Positions 42,232 to 50,752 of a stretch of DNA of 64,000 bases are shown here, in pieces. The DNA comes from CAYRQP01 sp964426545. GTDB lineage: Bacteria > Fermentibacterota > Fermentibacteria > Fermentibacterales > JCC-6. Under the pieces are notes generated by a model. The model was not told where the DNA came from, searched no databases, and saw nothing but the letters and a program-made list of their open reading frames with translations. Each line of letters opens with the position of its first letter. Positions within the stretch are counted from its first letter, which is position 1. Location of the stretch: assembly GCA_964426545.1 (NCBI GenBank), contig CAYRQP010000010.1:1-64000 (forward strand). The letters run 5' to 3'. The position numbers and the translations under genes are program-made.

Positions 42232-42256
42232 GGGGACACGAAGAAATCATGTCCCC
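42232..42256. repeat. GGGGACACGA hairpin, REP-like copy 2
   Basis: GGGGACACGA, the same AGAAA loop, TCATGTCCCC (one mismatch in a ten-bp stem). A near-duplicate of the hairpin 38 bases upstream, so the two are a tandem pair between the subtilase genes. Confidence 0.75.
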
Positions 42257-42308
42257 GTGGAGGGGTAGAATTAAGTGTCATGGTATTATAAATAACAATT
42301 GGAGGAAC

Positions 42309-44045
42309 ATGAAATATTTATTAATTTTTGCAATTGCCACCGGAGCGGTCTTCGCCGGTAATATGGACAGGAATCTCGAAATCGAGATGGCTCTGGCGGA
42401 ACCCGGTGAACAGATTCCCGTCATGATTATCTTCGATGCAGTACTTGACATGGATTATGTCAATACGGCAACAGCAGGGATGAGTTACTGGGAAAGGCGG
42501 GAGTTTGTGGTTGACCTCCTCGTGAGCAAGGCAGAATCTTCCCAAGGAACTGTTTTGAAGGTTCTCGAAAACTCCCCTTCAGAATTAGTGTCGGACATAA
42601 AACCCTTCTGGATTGTGAATGGTATCTACTGCAAGGCAACTACAGATGTTATCAACTCGATAATGGATTCTCCCTGTATTGCATATCTCGAATATGGTAG
42701 AACACCCCGGGAAGGCAGCGCACTTATCAACCCGATGAACGTAAGAGATGTAGAAGACGGTGATGTTACCGACGGTACTGCCTGGGGAGTCACAAAAGTC
42801 AACGCCCCTTCCGTCTGGAGTATGGGTTATGACGGTAATGGAATTATTGTCAGTATCGTCGATACCGGTGTGAATTACAACCACCTGGACCTCAGGGACC
42901 ATATGTGGAGCAGCGGTTCATATACAAACGGCTGGGACTTTTTCGATGGGGACAGTGACCCGATGGATGATTATGGGCACGGTACTCATTGTGCCGGTTC
43001 AGTAGCAAGCGACGGTTCGGCCGGGACGAATGCCGGAGTTGCTCCGGGAGCAACAATCATGGCTCTCCGGATCAATTATTACTATGGCGGTGAATCCACA
43101 TGGATAGAAGCTTTCGAATTCAGCACCACCCACGGTGCCAGAGTGATCAGCACTTCTCTTGGAACAGATCACGGCTCGATGGCCGGCACAATGCGCCAGG
43201 CAGAAGAGAATCTGCTGGCAGCAGGAATATGCCATTCGATAGCAGCAGGCAACAGCGGTCCCGGTTCGCAGACAATCGGTAATCCCGGTGACTGCCCGCC
43301 GCCCTGGCTTCATCCCGACCAGACATTAACAGGCGGACTCAGTGCAGTTACCACAGTCGGTGCAACTGACAGCGGCGATAATATTGCCAATTTCTCGAGC
43401 CGAGGTCACTCAACCTGGCAGAGCGATGCCCCGTGGTATGATTATCCAGATTCGGGCGGCGGACTTATCGACCCTGACATTGCTGCGCCCGGTGTGAATA
43501 TCACAAGCTGCACCTGGCCCAATAACTCCGGTTATACAACGATGGACGGAACTTCGATGGCTGCACCTCATGTGGCGGGAGTTATGGCGCTTCTTCTCGA
43601 AGCAGTACCTTCGCTTACTCCGGCTGATGTTGAATACTATATGGAGATGAATGCCCTGGAACTTGGTGCAAGCGGCAAGGACAATTCCTATGGTGCGGGT
43701 AGGATAGATGCCTATGGTTCTGTTACCGCAGCACTTGGCGGAACGGGAACGGCAGAGGGGCAGACAAGCGGAATGGCCCCTAATATTCTCCTTTCCCCTG
43801 TATCACCTAACCCGGTCATGTCTTCTGCTCAGTTTACACTTACCACAGGTTCTTCCGGACAGGTTGCAATCTCCATCTTCGATATCTCGGGACGGAAAGT
43901 CGCAATTGTTCAAAGCGGTGAGATGCAGGCGGGAGCACATGCATTCCGATGGACTCCGCCGAGTGGGATAAGCAGCGGTGTTTACTTCGTCCGTGTGGAA
44001 TCACAGGGCGAACTGGCTACGGAGAGATTTACTGTAGTCAGGTAA
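42309..44045 (+). CDS. Secreted subtilisin-like serine protease (S8), copy 2, with C-terminal sorting-type domain
   Basis: About 578 residues from ATG 42309 (GGAGG upstream). Signal peptide ends at VFAG. Catalytic triad Asp185 (VSIVDTGVNYNH), His224 (DDYGHGTHCAGS) and Ser416 (MDGTSMAAPHVAG). The C-terminus again carries the sorting-type domain (VAISIFDISGRKVAIVQ, HAFRWTPPS, SSGVYFVRV) and ends in VVR. The layout is the same as that of the preceding gene along its whole length, so the two arose by tandem duplication. A good terminator follows. Confidence 0.9.
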   Translation: MKYLLIFAIATGAVFAGNMDRNLEIEMALAEPGEQIPVMIIFDAVLDMDYVNTATAGMSYWERREFVVDLLVSKAESSQGTVLKVLENSPSELVSDIKPFWIVNGIYCKATTDVINSIMDSPCIAYLEYGRTPREGSALINPMNVRDVEDGDVTDGTAWGVTKVNAPSVWSMGYDGNGIIVSIVDTGVNYNHLDLRDHMWSSGSYTNGWDFFDGDSDPMDDYGHGTHCAGSVASDGSAGTNAGVAPGATIMALRINYYYGGESTWIEAFEFSTTHGARVISTSLGTDHGSMAGTMRQAEENLLAAGICHSIAAGNSGPGSQTIGNPGDCPPPWLHPDQTLTGGLSAVTTVGATDSGDNIANFSSRGHSTWQSDAPWYDYPDSGGGLIDPDIAAPGVNITSCTWPNNSGYTTMDGTSMAAPHVAGVMALLLEAVPSLTPADVEYYMEMNALELGASGKDNSYGAGRIDAYGSVTAALGGTGTAEGQTSGMAPNILLSPVSPNPVMSSAQFTLTTGSSGQVAISIFDISGRKVAIVQSGEMQAGAHAFRWTPPSGISSGVYFVRVESQGELATERFTVVR

Positions 44046-44065
44046 GGTTCTTCATACATATATAG

Positions 44066-44097
44066 GAAGGGAGCGGATGTAGAAGTCCGCTCCTTTC
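44066..44097 (+). terminator. Intrinsic terminator after the second subtilase
   Basis: GAAGGGAGCGGA and TCCGCTCCTTTC form a 12-bp stem (one G-T pair) around an eight-base loop, followed by a T-rich stretch (TGTATATTTT). Confidence 0.7.
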
Positions 44098-44124
44098 TGT
44101 ATATTTTCCAAAACAGGGAGAAAT

Positions 44125-45045
44125 ATGTTGTGCATGGTTTACGCTATATTAATTCTGATTGCAACTTCTGTGCCCAGAAATATCGGGGAAACTGCCGTCG
44201 AAATACCTACACACATTTACTCAGATAATGCACCCGGTGATACTCTCTCCAGAATAGAATTGCCGGAAGGATGGGTTGCCACAGTTTACTGCACCGGTTT
44301 GAATAGAGCCGACGGGCTTGCCATGTCTCCGGGGGGAGTGCTTTATGTGGCAGAAGAAGGTGACAACTGTGTCAGTTCAGTCGACCCATACGGAACAGTA
44401 ACACCTTTTGTGACGGAAATAAGTTGTCCTGAAGGAATAGACTTTAATTCAGACGGAATCCTGTATGTAGCGGAGGATATAAAAAGTGGTTCACTTTACG
44501 CGGTCGATACCGCGGGTGTAAGCACTGAACTTGTTTCCGGACTAATGGGTACAGAAGGAGTGACGGTGGAAGCGGATGGGAACATTCTTGTCACAGAATC
44601 GACCGTGCAGTTTGTCGGGATCTACTGGGACTACAGGACAAACGTCACAAGAGTATTCTCTGACGGGACAGAAGAAGAACTTCAGTATTCGCAGTATCTA
44701 TGGAGTTATTCCGGAATAACGACTGATTCATCGGGAGCAGTATATGTATGCAATGAAGCTTCTGGGACAGGAACGAATAACAGTGTATTCAAAATCGACC
44801 CCGTTCATGGAACCAGGACAGTTTTCGTAAACGGGCTGACGGCATGCGAAGGGCTTAGTCTCGACCCCGAAGGCAGATTTCCCCTTTATGTTGTAGAAGA
44901 AGATCTCGGTTCAGGCAGCAGCAGATTGACTGTTGTGGACTACACGGGTACACCGGAAACATTTGCGACAGGATTTATACAATCGAAAATGTTCTCATTG
45001 ATGATGAAGGGAGAATATTCGTCTCCGAAGACGGCAGCGGTATGA
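44125..45045 (+). CDS. SMP-30/NHL-type beta-propeller protein, N-terminal part (frameshifted gene)
   Basis: 306 residues in this frame. A signal-like start is followed by repeated propeller blades: GLAMSPGGVLYVAEEGDN, GIDFNSDGILYVAEDI, GVTVEADGNILVTEST and GITTDSSGAVYVCNEA, as in SMP-30/NHL proteins. The propeller frame breaks near 44978-44990: the frame one base on continues the last blade (ENVLIDDEGRIFVSEDGSG) into the C-terminal domain of the next entry. A single missing base in GGATTTATACAATC would explain it. The original protein was probably about 428 residues. Confidence 0.65.
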   Translation: MLCMVYAILILIATSVPRNIGETAVEIPTHIYSDNAPGDTLSRIELPEGWVATVYCTGLNRADGLAMSPGGVLYVAEEGDNCVSSVDPYGTVTPFVTEISCPEGIDFNSDGILYVAEDIKSGSLYAVDTAGVSTELVSGLMGTEGVTVEADGNILVTESTVQFVGIYWDYRTNVTRVFSDGTEEELQYSQYLWSYSGITTDSSGAVYVCNEASGTGTNNSVFKIDPVHGTRTVFVNGLTACEGLSLDPEGRFPLYVVEEDLGSGSSRLTVVDYTGTPETFATGFIQSKMFSLMMKGEYSSPKTAAV

Positions 45046-45410
45046 TAATTCTCATAGAACAGGTTACAGGAATTCAATCTTCTGAAGAACATACAGTTTC
45101 ACCGGTTATTTCAATGACCGCTTCACCCAACCCTTTTACCTCATCATTGCAGGTTGAAGTGCATTCCAACAGAAGTATGCAGGTTAATATCGAACTGTCC
45201 GATATGGCAGGGAGGTCCGTTTTCAGCAGCCCTGTAGAGAAGATTCCAATTGGTGAAACAGCATATTCAATTAATACTGAAAATTTAAGAAACGGTGTAT
45301 ATTACCTTTGTATAACCAGCAGCCGGAGATATTATCAACAGGCTGCATCCAATATAAGTATCCTGGATACTTATATCGATAGAAGGAGGTTTAATGAGTA
45401 CATTAGATGA
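45042..45410 (+). CDS. C-terminal sorting-type domain of the frameshifted NHL protein
   Basis: Continuation of the preceding gene in another frame. SMTASPNPFTSSLQVEV, NIELSDMAGRSVF and RNGVYYLCIT are the conserved pieces of the FlgD/T9SS-type terminal domain shared with the subtilases. The internal ATG at 45042 is not a credible gene start because the coding pattern begins about 60 bases earlier. Its stop lies 17 bases inside the carboxyltransferase gene. Confidence 0.55.
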   Translation: MIILIEQVTGIQSSEEHTVSPVISMTASPNPFTSSLQVEVHSNRSMQVNIELSDMAGRSVFSSPVEKIPIGETAYSINTENLRNGVYYLCITSSRRYYQQAASNISILDTYIDRRRFNEYIR

Positions 45411-46926
45411 TATGAGAGCGAAAGCTCTTGCTGGCGGCGGCGAGAAGAAGATACTAAAAAGGCATGATGCAGGAAAACTGACTGCCCGAGAAAGACTGCA
45501 TCTGTTGCTCGATCCTGACTCATTCCATGAATTCGGGATGTTTGTTACCCATAACTGTACCGATTTCGGGATGGACAAGAAAAAAGTTCTCGGTGACGGA
45601 GTCGTCACCGGACATGGAACCATTCACGGGAGACAGGTGTATGCCTATGCAGAAGACTTCATGACTTTCGGCGGCTCACTTTCGAAAGCCTATGCAGACA
45701 AGATATCGAAAGTGCAGGACCTTGCTCTTGATAACGGAGTACCGATAATAAGTATCAAGGATTCAGGCGGGGCAAGAATTCAGGAAGGTGTCAATTCCCT
45801 TGCGGGATATGGCGACATTTTCTACCGCAATGTGAAAGCATCAGGTGTCATTCCTCAGATATCCGCTATCATGGGACCCTGTGCAGGCGGGGCTGTCTAT
45901 TCCCCGGCTCTTACCGATCTTGTCTACATGGTCGAAGAATCGAGCTATATGTTTCTCACGGGACCTGATGTAATTAAACAGGTCACTCACGAAGATGTGA
46001 CTTTCGAAGACCTCGGTGGTTGTGTCGCACACAACTCAAAAAGCGGTGTTGCACATTTCTCAGCGGAAACTGAGGAGCATTGCATCGCAATGATCCGGGA
46101 ACTTATGACATATCTTCCCTCAAACAACATGGAAGATCCTCCAACAGTTGAAAATACTGACCCTGTGGATAGAAGTGATGAAGAACTGGACAGTATTATT
46201 CCCGATGATTCTGCGATACCCTATGACATGAAACAGGTAATTGAATCGGTCGTAGATGACAGAAAACTCTATGAAGTCCATGCAAATTATGCGGGCAGTC
46301 TGGTGGTAGGCTTTGCACGAATGGACGGGATGCCCGTCGGAATAGTTGCAAATCAGCCTGCCGTACTCGCAGGAGTTCTTGACACAAAATCATCTGCAAA
46401 GGGGGCACGTTTCATCAGGTTCTGTGACTGTTTCAACATCCCGCTTGTTGTCTTCGAAGACGCGCCGGGGTTTCTTCCCGGAGTGGACCAGGAGCACAAC
46501 GGAGTTATCCGTGAAGGTGCAAAATTTCTATATGCTTTCTGTGAAGCAACCGTTCCGCGAATTACGGTAATCACGCGAAAGGCATTCGGCGGAGCTTACA
46601 TTGCAATGAATTCGAAACACATCGGATGCGATGTCAACTTTGCATGGCCAACGGCACAGATAGCCGTGATGGGAGAAAAGGGAGCCGTTAAGGTCTTGTT
46701 CCGGCGGGATATAGCAGGTGATCCCGACCCGGATTCCAAACGAGACATGCTCGAACAGGAATACAAGGATAAATTCAATAATCCCTTCATAGCAGCCGCA
46801 CAGGGATATGTCGATGAAGTCATAAAACCCCACGAAACACGTGAACGGGTGATTGCTTCATTGAAGATTATTGCAAACAAGCGTGTGAGTAATCCACCCA
46901 AGAAGCACTGTAACGGACCAATCTAA
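45394..46926 (+). CDS. Acyl-CoA carboxylase, carboxyltransferase subunit (PccB/MmdA type)
   Basis: 510 residues. LTARERLHLLLDPDSFHEFG, the CoA-binding SLSKAYADKI and SGGARIQEGVNSL, and GPCAGGAVYSPALTD followed by EDLGG are typical of propionyl-/methylmalonyl-CoA carboxyltransferases; the C-terminal half has PGFLPGVDQEHNGVIREGAK and ITRKAFGGAYIAM. Together with the following biotin carboxylase and biotin carrier, it makes a complete three-subunit carboxylase. The acyl substrate is not readable from sequence; acetyl- or propionyl-CoA are the main options. GGAGG precedes the ATG. Confidence 0.92.
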   Translation: MSTLDDMRAKALAGGGEKKILKRHDAGKLTARERLHLLLDPDSFHEFGMFVTHNCTDFGMDKKKVLGDGVVTGHGTIHGRQVYAYAEDFMTFGGSLSKAYADKISKVQDLALDNGVPIISIKDSGGARIQEGVNSLAGYGDIFYRNVKASGVIPQISAIMGPCAGGAVYSPALTDLVYMVEESSYMFLTGPDVIKQVTHEDVTFEDLGGCVAHNSKSGVAHFSAETEEHCIAMIRELMTYLPSNNMEDPPTVENTDPVDRSDEELDSIIPDDSAIPYDMKQVIESVVDDRKLYEVHANYAGSLVVGFARMDGMPVGIVANQPAVLAGVLDTKSSAKGARFIRFCDCFNIPLVVFEDAPGFLPGVDQEHNGVIREGAKFLYAFCEATVPRITVITRKAFGGAYIAMNSKHIGCDVNFAWPTAQIAVMGEKGAVKVLFRRDIAGDPDPDSKRDMLEQEYKDKFNNPFIAAAQGYVDEVIKPHETRERVIASLKIIANKRVSNPPKKHCNGPI

Positions 46927-48422
46927 TGTACTTCGATAAAGTACTGATAGCCAATCGCGGTGAAATTGCCATTCGGGTTGCCCGGGGCTGCAGGGAACTT
47001 GGTATAGAGACGGTAGCCGTGTTCTCGGAGGTAGACCGCTCTGCCAAGCATGTTCGCTACTGCGATGAAGCTTATAAAATCGGACCTGCGCCATCTTCCG
47101 AGAGTTATCTCGTAATCGAGAAGATCATAGAAACAGCACTTGAATCAGGGTGTCAGGCAATTCATCCCGGATATGGATTCCTTGCCGAAAACGCTGCTCT
47201 TCCCGCTGCTTGTGTAAAAGCAGGGCTTACATTCATCGGACCGACAGCCGAAGCAATGGCACTGCTCGGAAGCAAGACGGAAGCCCGCAAGACAATGGAA
47301 AAAGCAGGAGTTCCCATAATTCCCGGAATCGACAAATCTCTTGATTCCGCTGAAGAAGCTTTGGAAGTTGCAAAGAAGATAGGGTATCCTGTACTTCTTA
47401 AAGCCGCTGCAGGCGGCGGTGGTAAAGGTGTACGGATTGTAGACTCAGAGGAAGTTCTCTCGCAGGAACTCGAAAGAGCTCAGGCTGAAGCACAGGCGGC
47501 TTTTGGAGACCCTTCGGTATTTCTCGAGAAGTACATAGTTAAACCCAGGCATGTAGAGATTCAGATACTTGCAGACGAACACGGAAATGTCATTCATCTG
47601 AACGAAAGAGAATGTTCAGTCCAGCGCAGGTATCAGAAACTGGTCGAAGAATCGCCAAGCTGCATACTCGATGACGAACTCCGGCAGAAAATGGGAGAAA
47701 CAGCCATCAAAGCTGTGCAGGCTTCAGGTTATACAAATGCAGGAACAGTCGAGTTTCTGGTAGACTCCAACCGTGATTTCTACTTCCTCGAAGTGAACAC
47801 CCGTCTTCAGGTCGAACATCCGGTTACGGAACTAATCACCGGAATCGACCTGGTCAGAGAGCAGATACGGGTTGCAGCGGGTGAAAAGCTTACAATAACA
47901 CAGGAGGATGTAGGCATAAACGGTGCTTCGATCGAGTGCCGTATTTCCGCAGAGGACCCGGATACATTTCTCCCGTCCACAGGGATTATAAAAGAAATGG
48001 TTGAACCTGCAGGTCCGGGTGTGAGAGTCGAATCCGGAATAGCGGAGAATTCCGAAGTATCCATCTACTACGACCCACTTCTTGCAAAGGTCATCGTCTG
48101 GGCACCTACAAGACAGGAAGCAATCGACAGAATGCTCAGAGCTCTCGAAGAATACAAGATAAAAGGTGTAAAAACAACAATTCCATTTCACCTCAGGGTC
48201 CTCAAACATGAGGATTTCGTTAGCGGAAACTACGACACAGGTATTGTGCCGAAGGTGAAAGTAACCAAGAAGAATAAGAATGTCGAGATAGCCGCAATCG
48301 CCGCTACCATAGTAGCCATGGCAGATGAGAATATCAGTTTTGCGGATTCCGGGAAAGCGGAAAGCAACGCCTGGAAGATGTCAGGAAGGGGGAACGGTGG
48401 CCTGGATAGTTTCAGATGGTGA
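46926..48422 (+). CDS. accC: Biotin carboxylase subunit of acyl-CoA carboxylase
   Basis: 498 residues, ATP-grasp enzyme that carboxylates biotin. MYFDKVLIANRGEIAIRVAR, the VHPGYGFLAENA-like IHPGYGFLAENA, AAAGGGGKGVRIV and FLEVNTRLQVEHPVTE are diagnostic. A C-terminal extension of about 50 residues beyond the usual biotin carboxylase is Lys-rich then Ala-rich. Its ATG shares one base with the previous stop (TAATG), and the biotin carrier gene begins 26 bases before its own stop. Confidence 0.94.
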   Translation: MYFDKVLIANRGEIAIRVARGCRELGIETVAVFSEVDRSAKHVRYCDEAYKIGPAPSSESYLVIEKIIETALESGCQAIHPGYGFLAENAALPAACVKAGLTFIGPTAEAMALLGSKTEARKTMEKAGVPIIPGIDKSLDSAEEALEVAKKIGYPVLLKAAAGGGGKGVRIVDSEEVLSQELERAQAEAQAAFGDPSVFLEKYIVKPRHVEIQILADEHGNVIHLNERECSVQRRYQKLVEESPSCILDDELRQKMGETAIKAVQASGYTNAGTVEFLVDSNRDFYFLEVNTRLQVEHPVTELITGIDLVREQIRVAAGEKLTITQEDVGINGASIECRISAEDPDTFLPSTGIIKEMVEPAGPGVRVESGIAENSEVSIYYDPLLAKVIVWAPTRQEAIDRMLRALEEYKIKGVKTTIPFHLRVLKHEDFVSGNYDTGIVPKVKVTKKNKNVEIAAIAATIVAMADENISFADSGKAESNAWKMSGRGNGGLDSFRW

Positions 48423-48903
48423 ACACAGTTTTAAGATAGTCGCTGAGAAATTGGAAACCCGTCCACAAGAAGATATCTACGAAATAGAGATAGATGATGA
48501 TGTGAAAACCATAAGTATCGTGAGAATCTCGAAATCACATCTTTCTATAATTCTCGACGGAGTATCCTATAATGTAGAAGTCGATAAGTTCGATGACAAA
48601 TATGATGTCTCTGTACGTGGTGAACAGTATGAGTTTTCGGTAGCAGATGAACGGGAAATCTCACTTGGCGGCGGACAGCAGGAAAGCGGAGAAGTCAAGG
48701 TAAAGGCACCAATGCCCGGTATGGTCATCGACATCAAGGTAAATGTCGGCGATACCGTCAGTCAGAATGACAACCTTCTTGTACTCGAAGCGATGAAGAT
48801 GCAGAATGACATCAAGGCACCAAAGGATGGCGAGATTACGAAAATTGCCGTAGAAGCCGGGAATTCCGTGAATTCGGGCGAACTTCTGCTGATAATAACT
48901 TAA
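48397..48903 (+). CDS. Biotin carboxyl carrier protein
   Basis: 168 residues from GTG 48397 (AAGGGGG upstream); longer upstream starts read through the end of the biotin carboxylase in another frame. The N-terminal half is an uncharacterised beta-rich segment. The C-terminal biotinyl domain has APMPGMVIDIKVNVGD and the biotinylated lysine in VLEAMKMQND, ending in SGELLLIIT. Third subunit of the carboxylase operon. Confidence 0.92.
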   Translation: MAWIVSDGEHSFKIVAEKLETRPQEDIYEIEIDDDVKTISIVRISKSHLSIILDGVSYNVEVDKFDDKYDVSVRGEQYEFSVADEREISLGGGQQESGEVKVKAPMPGMVIDIKVNVGDTVSQNDNLLVLEAMKMQNDIKAPKDGEITKIAVEAGNSVNSGELLLIIT

Positions 48904-49007
48904 CCACTGCTACCAATGCTGCAACGAGAACCTATCTTAATTGTTTGCTCGGAAGCGAGAACATATATTTGCATATAGAACATAGATGAACAAGTGGAGA
49001 TAGATTA

Positions 49008-49533
49008 ATGACACTAAATCAATTTAGAAAAGCACTTAATCGGATTACGGAAAGAGGATGGGTAAAGAGTCTTCGTGGTGGTCCCACCGGAATTGGACAT
49101 ACATTAGAACAACTTCTTGGATTAGATGAGAACAACATTGCTTCTCCGGATTTGGGAAACATTGAATTAAAAGCCCATCGAACAGATTCTACTTCTATGA
49201 TTACCCTTTTTACATTCAACAACAAAGCATGGAAAGTGCAGCCGCTGGAAGCAATCAGAAAATACGGTACTCTCGACAAGAATAGCAGGTTGGGTCTGTA
49301 TTTTACAATGTCCCAAACTCCCAATAGTTCTGGTCTATTTTTGAATATTGGCACTAATTCGATCTCAGTTAGACATATATCCGGAGAAATTGTTGCAGAA
49401 TGGCAATTGGATGAATTAGCTGACAGGTTCTTGAAAAAAGTACCGGCGCTTATTTTGGTGAGTGCCTTTAGCGAAAAAAGGGGGGATATTGAGTGGTTTA
49501 AGTATACGCGAGCACGCCTTCTTCAGGGAACAA
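49008..49533 (+). CDS. MvaI/BcnI-type restriction endonuclease, partial (runs into gap)
   Basis: About 175 residues are visible. GPTGIGHTLEQLLGLDENN, then PDLGNIELKAHRTDSTSMIT with the ELK catalytic motif, and LFTFNNKAWK match the MvaI/BcnI-like restriction enzyme family, whose founding members cut CCWGG/CCSGG-type sites. The family normally continues for about 60 residues beyond the visible end (EWFKYTRARLLQGT). If the two 46-bp overlap copies around the gap are simply merged, the frame stops eight codons later, so the gene would be truncated. The target site cannot be inferred. Confidence 0.68.
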
Positions 49534-49679
49534 NNNNNNNNNNNNNNNNNNNNNNNNNNNNNNNNNNNNNNNNNNNNNNNNNNNNNNNNNNNNNNNNNNN
49601 NNNNNNNNNNNNNNNNNNNNNNNNNNNNNNNNNATTGAGTGGTTTAAGTATACGCGAGCACGCCTTCTTCAGGGAACAA
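49488..49679. repeat. 46-bp direct repeat flanking the assembly gap
   Basis: 49488-49533 and 49634-49679 are identical (starting ATTGAGTGGTTTAAG, ending GGGAACAA) on the two sides of the 100-N run. This is what unmerged overlapping contig ends look like; a true repeat is the alternative. Confidence 0.9.
49534..49633. other. Assembly gap (100 N) in the restriction-modification locus
   Basis: Exactly 100 N, a placeholder. What lies there matters because the expected endonuclease C-terminus and methyltransferase N-terminus are both missing. Confidence 0.95.
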
Positions 49680-49788
49680 GTTCCAGAAATTCTCACTAAA
49701 TTCTGCATCGCAGAAGTCTCCTCCTGTTTCGGATATTAAAGGCATAAAAAATCTTGAATTTTGGTTTAAGCCGGATGTAATAGAGATT

Positions 49789-50238
49789 TTGTCAAAGTTG
49801 AAGTCATTTGTTAAAGAAATTGATGATGATGCAATTCGCTTGTTCTTTGAGATTGCCTTCAGCGAAACAGTTAGAGAAAGTTCAAATACTCGAAATGGAG
49901 AGTTTAAATTATACAGATACAAGGAAGAGAAGCTCTCTACTTTCTCTCCCGATGTAAATTCTATCATGAACTCGAAACTTGTTCGAAACTTTCAAGGTTT
50001 GGAGATGTTTACTGAATTAGTTCAAAGGAAGCACATACAGGCAATCGCTAACATCCATAGTTTCAACTCAGTAATAGAAATACCGGAAGATTGTATTTCT
50101 GCATCGAGCATAGATATTGTGGTAACTTCACCCCCTTATGGAGACTCTCGAACAACGGTTGCATATGGTCAGTATTCTCGACTGTCAGCAGCATGGCTGG
50201 ACTTAGAAGAACCGGAAAAAAAACAGATAGGAAATTAA
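49789..50238 (+). CDS. Site-specific DNA methyltransferase, N-terminal fragment (frameshifted)
   Basis: The coding pattern in this frame starts upstream of the first ATG, right after the gap (about 49648, with SSGNKFQKFS and later IKNLEFWFKP), so the true start is missing. The fragment carries TRNGEFKLYR and the catalytic motif IV as DIVVTSPPYGDSRTTVAYGQ, typical of amino-methyltransferases (N4-cytosine or N6-adenine). The SAM-binding motif I is not visible and would lie in the gap. The frame ends with TAA at 50236-50238 just after a run of eight A; one more A would join it to the next fragment. Confidence 0.68.
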   Translation: MSKLKSFVKEIDDDAIRLFFEIAFSETVRESSNTRNGEFKLYRYKEEKLSTFSPDVNSIMNSKLVRNFQGLEMFTELVQRKHIQAIANIHSFNSVIEIPEDCISASSIDIVVTSPPYGDSRTTVAYGQYSRLSAAWLDLEEPEKKQIGN

Positions 50239-50639
50239 TGGGCGGTGGGAAAGCCAAAGAAATAATAACTTTTCCATGTCCTGATCTTGATAAGACAATA
50301 AAGTTAATATATGATAAGGATCTAAAGCGCGGGCTGGAAATTGTAGATTTTTATCAAGATTATCTGGCTTCGATAAGAAATGTAGCAGAAGTAATAAAAC
50401 CATCCGGATATGCGTGTTATGTAGTTGCAAATAGGAAAGTGAAAAACACAGTTCTGCCAACAGATGCAGCGACACAGAACTTCTTTGAACATTTTGGATT
50501 CAGTCATATAGATACTTTCGATAGACGGATTCCCAACAAGAGAATGGCATTACGCAATAGCCCATCTAATATCTCCGGAGAATCCAACGATACTATGGTA
50601 AAAGAGCGCATAATAGTAATGAGAAAGAATCCGGGATAG
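50238..50639 (+). CDS. Site-specific DNA methyltransferase, C-terminal fragment
   Basis: Continues the methyltransferase in the next frame: GGGKAKEIITFPCPDLDKT, then YLASIRNVAEVIKPSGYACY and VANRKVKN, and the typical end IPNKRMALRNSP followed by VKERIIVMRKN. The ATG at 50238 shares one base with the stop of the previous fragment (TAATG), so reinitiation is possible, but conserved-looking codons just upstream in this frame (TDRKLM) argue for one original gene split at the A8 tract. Confidence 0.68.
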   Translation: MGGGKAKEIITFPCPDLDKTIKLIYDKDLKRGLEIVDFYQDYLASIRNVAEVIKPSGYACYVVANRKVKNTVLPTDAATQNFFEHFGFSHIDTFDRRIPNKRMALRNSPSNISGESNDTMVKERIIVMRKNPG

Positions 50640-50752
50640 AGAAGAAAATTCAAATGTCTTTTCGAAATCGCTCGATGATGAAGGATGATCGGAGTATTTG
50701 GGGAGATCATCCGGATAAAATCAGTCTGCATTTTATGCAGCCGGAACGGGTG

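Noticed and set aside
49008..49739. A continuous 243-codon frame through the second N gap
   Set aside because: The frame is only open because N codons are uninterpretable; after the gap it is not the frame of the endonuclease or methyltransferase.
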